A stretch of DNA of 64,000 nucleotides from CAMPKL01 sp963805925 (GTDB taxonomy: Bacteria; Acidobacteriota; Terriglobia; Bryobacterales; UBA6623): NCBI GenBank assembly GCA_963805925.1, contig CAWDWB010000002.1, positions 186,001 through 250,000 on the forward strand, given 5' to 3'. A program made the position numbers and the translations under genes. Positions 62,336-64,000 of this stretch are shown piece after piece; position 1 is the stretch's first letter, and the number at the start of each line of letters is the position of its first letter. The notes under the pieces were generated by a model. The model saw only the letters and a program-made list of their open reading frames with translations. It was not told where the DNA came from and searched no databases.

Positions 62336-63229
62336 TTATTCCAGATTCTGGGCCTGTTCGCGGATCTTCTCGATTTCCGCCTTCAGTCTGAGGCCGGCCT
62401 CGGTAATCGGCAAGCCCGCTTCGCCGAGGGGGGTGGACTTGGAGACCAGGGTGTTGGCCTCGCGATTCATCTCTTGGGCCAGGAAGTCGATGTTCTTGCC
62501 GGCCTCGCCGCCCTTGTCGAGGATGTCGAGCAGGCGTTCGGAGTGGCCGGCTAAGCGCTGGAGCTCTTCGCTGACGTCGGTGCGGTCGGCGAGCACGGCG
62601 GCTTCTTGCAGGATGCGTTGGGGGTCGATGGGCGTGTCGCCGAGCAGTTGAGAGAGGCGCTTCTCGAGACGCTCTTGGAACTGCGGGATCATCGCGGCCG
62701 CGGCGGCTTTGAGGTCTTCGGTCTCTTTGGCGATCGACTCGGTGCGTGCGCGGACATCGGCGGCGACGCCGGCGCCTTCCCTGGCGCGCTCTTCGTTGAG
62801 AGTGGTGAAGGCTTTGACCAGAGTGGCTTCAAGAAGGGCTTCAATCTCTTCGCGGCGCTCTTCGGGCCATTTTTGGTCGGCGGCGCCGAGCACTCCGGGG
62901 ATGCGCAGAATCGCCATCAGGTCCGGCTCTTGGGAGAGATGGTGGGCGTCGGAGAGTTGGGTGTGGGCGCGCAGATAGGCGTCGGCTAGGTCGCTGTTCA
63001 ACTCGAAGGACGAGTCGCGGTTGGATTCGAGGCTGATGGAGATCTGCGCGGAGCCGCGCTTGAGATGCTCCTTGGCGATGCGCCGGATCAGCGGGTCAAG
63101 GGCTTCGAACTCCGAGGGAGTGCGAATCTTGAGATCGAGGAAGCGATGGTTGACGGTGCGGATCGAGACTTCGATGGCGGGTTCGCTGTCAGAGACGACC
63201 CGGGCGAAACCGGTCATGGAGTAAAGCAT
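62336..63229 (-). CDS. yicC: YicC family endoribonuclease-like protein
   Basis: 297 aa, usual length. The N-terminal YSMTGFARV and SIRTVNHRFLDLKIRTPSEF are the YicC/YloC signature. The C-terminal DUF1732 region has NIDFLAQEMNREANTLVSKS, also conserved, and a helical stretch ending EKIREQAQNLE. E. coli YicC has been reported to cut the small RNA RyhB; YloC of B. subtilis is an endoribonuclease. First gene of the yicC-gmk-rpoZ-coaBC-udg operon. Confidence 0.93.
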   Translation of the reverse strand: MLYSMTGFARVVSDSEPAIEVSIRTVNHRFLDLKIRTPSEFEALDPLIRRIAKEHLKRGSAQISISLESNRDSSFELNSDLADAYLRAHTQLSDAHHLSQEPDLMAILRIPGVLGAADQKWPEERREEIEALLEATLVKAFTTLNEERAREGAGVAADVRARTESIAKETEDLKAAAAAMIPQFQERLEKRLSQLLGDTPIDPQRILQEAAVLADRTDVSEELQRLAGHSERLLDILDKGGEAGKNIDFLAQEMNREANTLVSKSTPLGEAGLPITEAGLRLKAEIEKIREQAQNLE

Positions 63230-63296
63230 TGTGTGGGGAGCGCAGGCCCAATCTAGCCTGTCCAGGGATTGTAGCTCGAATGGCGGACGGGTTCCT

Positions 63297-63902
63297 CTAG
63301 GGATGCGGCTGGCCTTCCGCGGCTTTGCCTGTGGGTTCGAGGCGTAGGGAGCGGATCATCGCCAGAATGTCCGCTTCTTGCGCGTCGATGAGCGCCTGCG
63401 GTCCCAGCACCTTTAGGTAGTACGGCCCGGCGGGCGCCTCGATGACGGCGGCGATCAGACGCTGATCAGGCTTGTCGAGCCGCTGGCCACCGCCGGGCAT
63501 GGCCTCGGCGACATAGCGGCCCGACACGTCGACGGTGTGTACGGTGAGTCCGTCGACGGAAAGAGTTTCGCGCACGGCGTCGGTTGGCGGCTCGCCTGCG
63601 GCGTTGACGAACTGGCCGACCCAACGGGCGATGTTGGTGTCGGCGTCGCCTGCGCCGCCGGGGCCGAAGTAGTAGATCACGCAGCTGCCGGGGTCGTCCC
63701 CGGCGGTTGCGGTGAGCGCGTATTGCGCCTTGCGGGATGTTGAGGAGGGTTCCTCGGCCTGCCACTGGCTGGGAATCGTGAAGCGCAAGTCATCGACCTG
63801 AAGGACCGAATCGCTCGGAGCCTCGCTGGCCACGGTCGATTCGGTGGAAGAGCAGCCGGCAAAGGTGAGGAGCAGGGGAAGCAGAGCGAGAACGCGGGGC
63901 AT
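63297..63902 (-). CDS. Lipoprotein of unknown function
   Basis: 201 aa with a lipoprotein signal (ALLPLLLTFAGCSS, lipobox FAGC). The mature part starts with a Ser/Glu-rich linker (TVASEAPSDS), then a globular region LRFTIPSQWQAEEPSS... and YYFGPGGAGDADTNIARWVG. I recall similar small proteins in acidobacteria but have no name for them. No catalytic motif. It ends 67 bp upstream of the yicC start on the same strand and may share its transcript. Confidence 0.7.
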   Translation of the reverse strand: MPRVLALLPLLLTFAGCSSTESTVASEAPSDSVLQVDDLRFTIPSQWQAEEPSSTSRKAQYALTATAGDDPGSCVIYYFGPGGAGDADTNIARWVGQFVNAAGEPPTDAVRETLSVDGLTVHTVDVSGRYVAEAMPGGGQRLDKPDQRLIAAVIEAPAGPYYLKVLGPQALIDAQEADILAMIRSLRLEPTGKAAEGQPHP

Positions 63903-64000
63903 AAGGGATCTCCTGGGTCCATGGTGGCACGCATTGTGGCGATATCCAATGGCGACGGGGCTATCTGGGAGAGCCCAGAAAAAGGAGCGTTGTCCCCACT

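Noticed and set aside
1..64000. CRISPR arrays, insertion sequences or prophage
   Set aside because: No regularly spaced direct repeats, transposase, integrase or phage structural genes were seen anywhere in the window.

Overview
The window is GC-rich, densely coded chromosomal DNA from a Gram-negative bacterium, most likely an acidobacterium of the Bryobacterales/Solibacter type. The main pointer is a large FtsX/MacB-type permease with no ATPase beside it (49884-52307), the layout of the 'acidobacterial duplicated orphan permease' group. Supporting signs are a PQQ-type dehydrogenase paired with a dihaem cytochrome c, two secreted heparan-type sulfatases, several exported peptidases, and many GTG/TTG starts. 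I saw no rRNA, tRNA, CRISPR array, transposase or phage gene. The taxonomic call is an inference from gene content.

Layout. 1-6.8 kb: tail of a surface protein with PKD/Ig-like repeats, a short secretin, an orphan sensor kinase, an exported protein and rapZ. 6.9-22 kb: alpha/beta hydrolase, htpG (with a 19-bp palindrome upstream), trmJ-like methyltransferase, a SurA/PpiD-type foldase, an RND adaptor with two tandem RND pumps, and a secreted protein of unknown function. 22-32.7 kb: mostly minus strand, with AI-2E-type permease, a DUF885-like lipoprotein or exported protein, SLC13 transporter, zapA with a coiled-coil partner, amidase, a frameshifted M23 peptidase, NUDIX, TraB/GumN, glutathione peroxidase and EamA exporter. 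32.8-35.2 kb: a sulfotransferase-like/aminotransferase-like gene pair facing an HxlR-SCP2 regulator. 35.3-42.1 kb: BON-domain protein, a 530-bp structured intergenic region, sterol-desaturase-like hydroxylase, dihydroorotase overlapping an O-antigen ligase, an Imm8-like protein and a sugar-phosphate transferase. 42.1-57.6 kb: degradative and respiratory genes (S9 and M13 peptidases facing away from each other, two sulfatases, DinB, LamG lipoprotein, orphan permease, PQQ dehydrogenase plus cytochrome c, class V aminotransferase). 57.8-58.5 kb: two truncated genes fused tail to tail. 58.8-63.9 kb: PilZ protein, then the housekeeping operon yicC-gmk-rpoZ-coaBC-udg and a lipoprotein.

The most interesting item is the pair at 32778-34415. 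It looks like the two-gene form of the plant fusion proteins called branched-chain-amino-acid aminotransferase-like (sulfotransferase-like half plus class IV aminotransferase half). The aminotransferase half has His where the PLP lysine is expected. Other points worth checking are the rearrangement scar at position 58250, two single-base frameshifts in peptidase genes, a DUF885 protein without its metal motif, and the structured gene-free region at 36356-36886.
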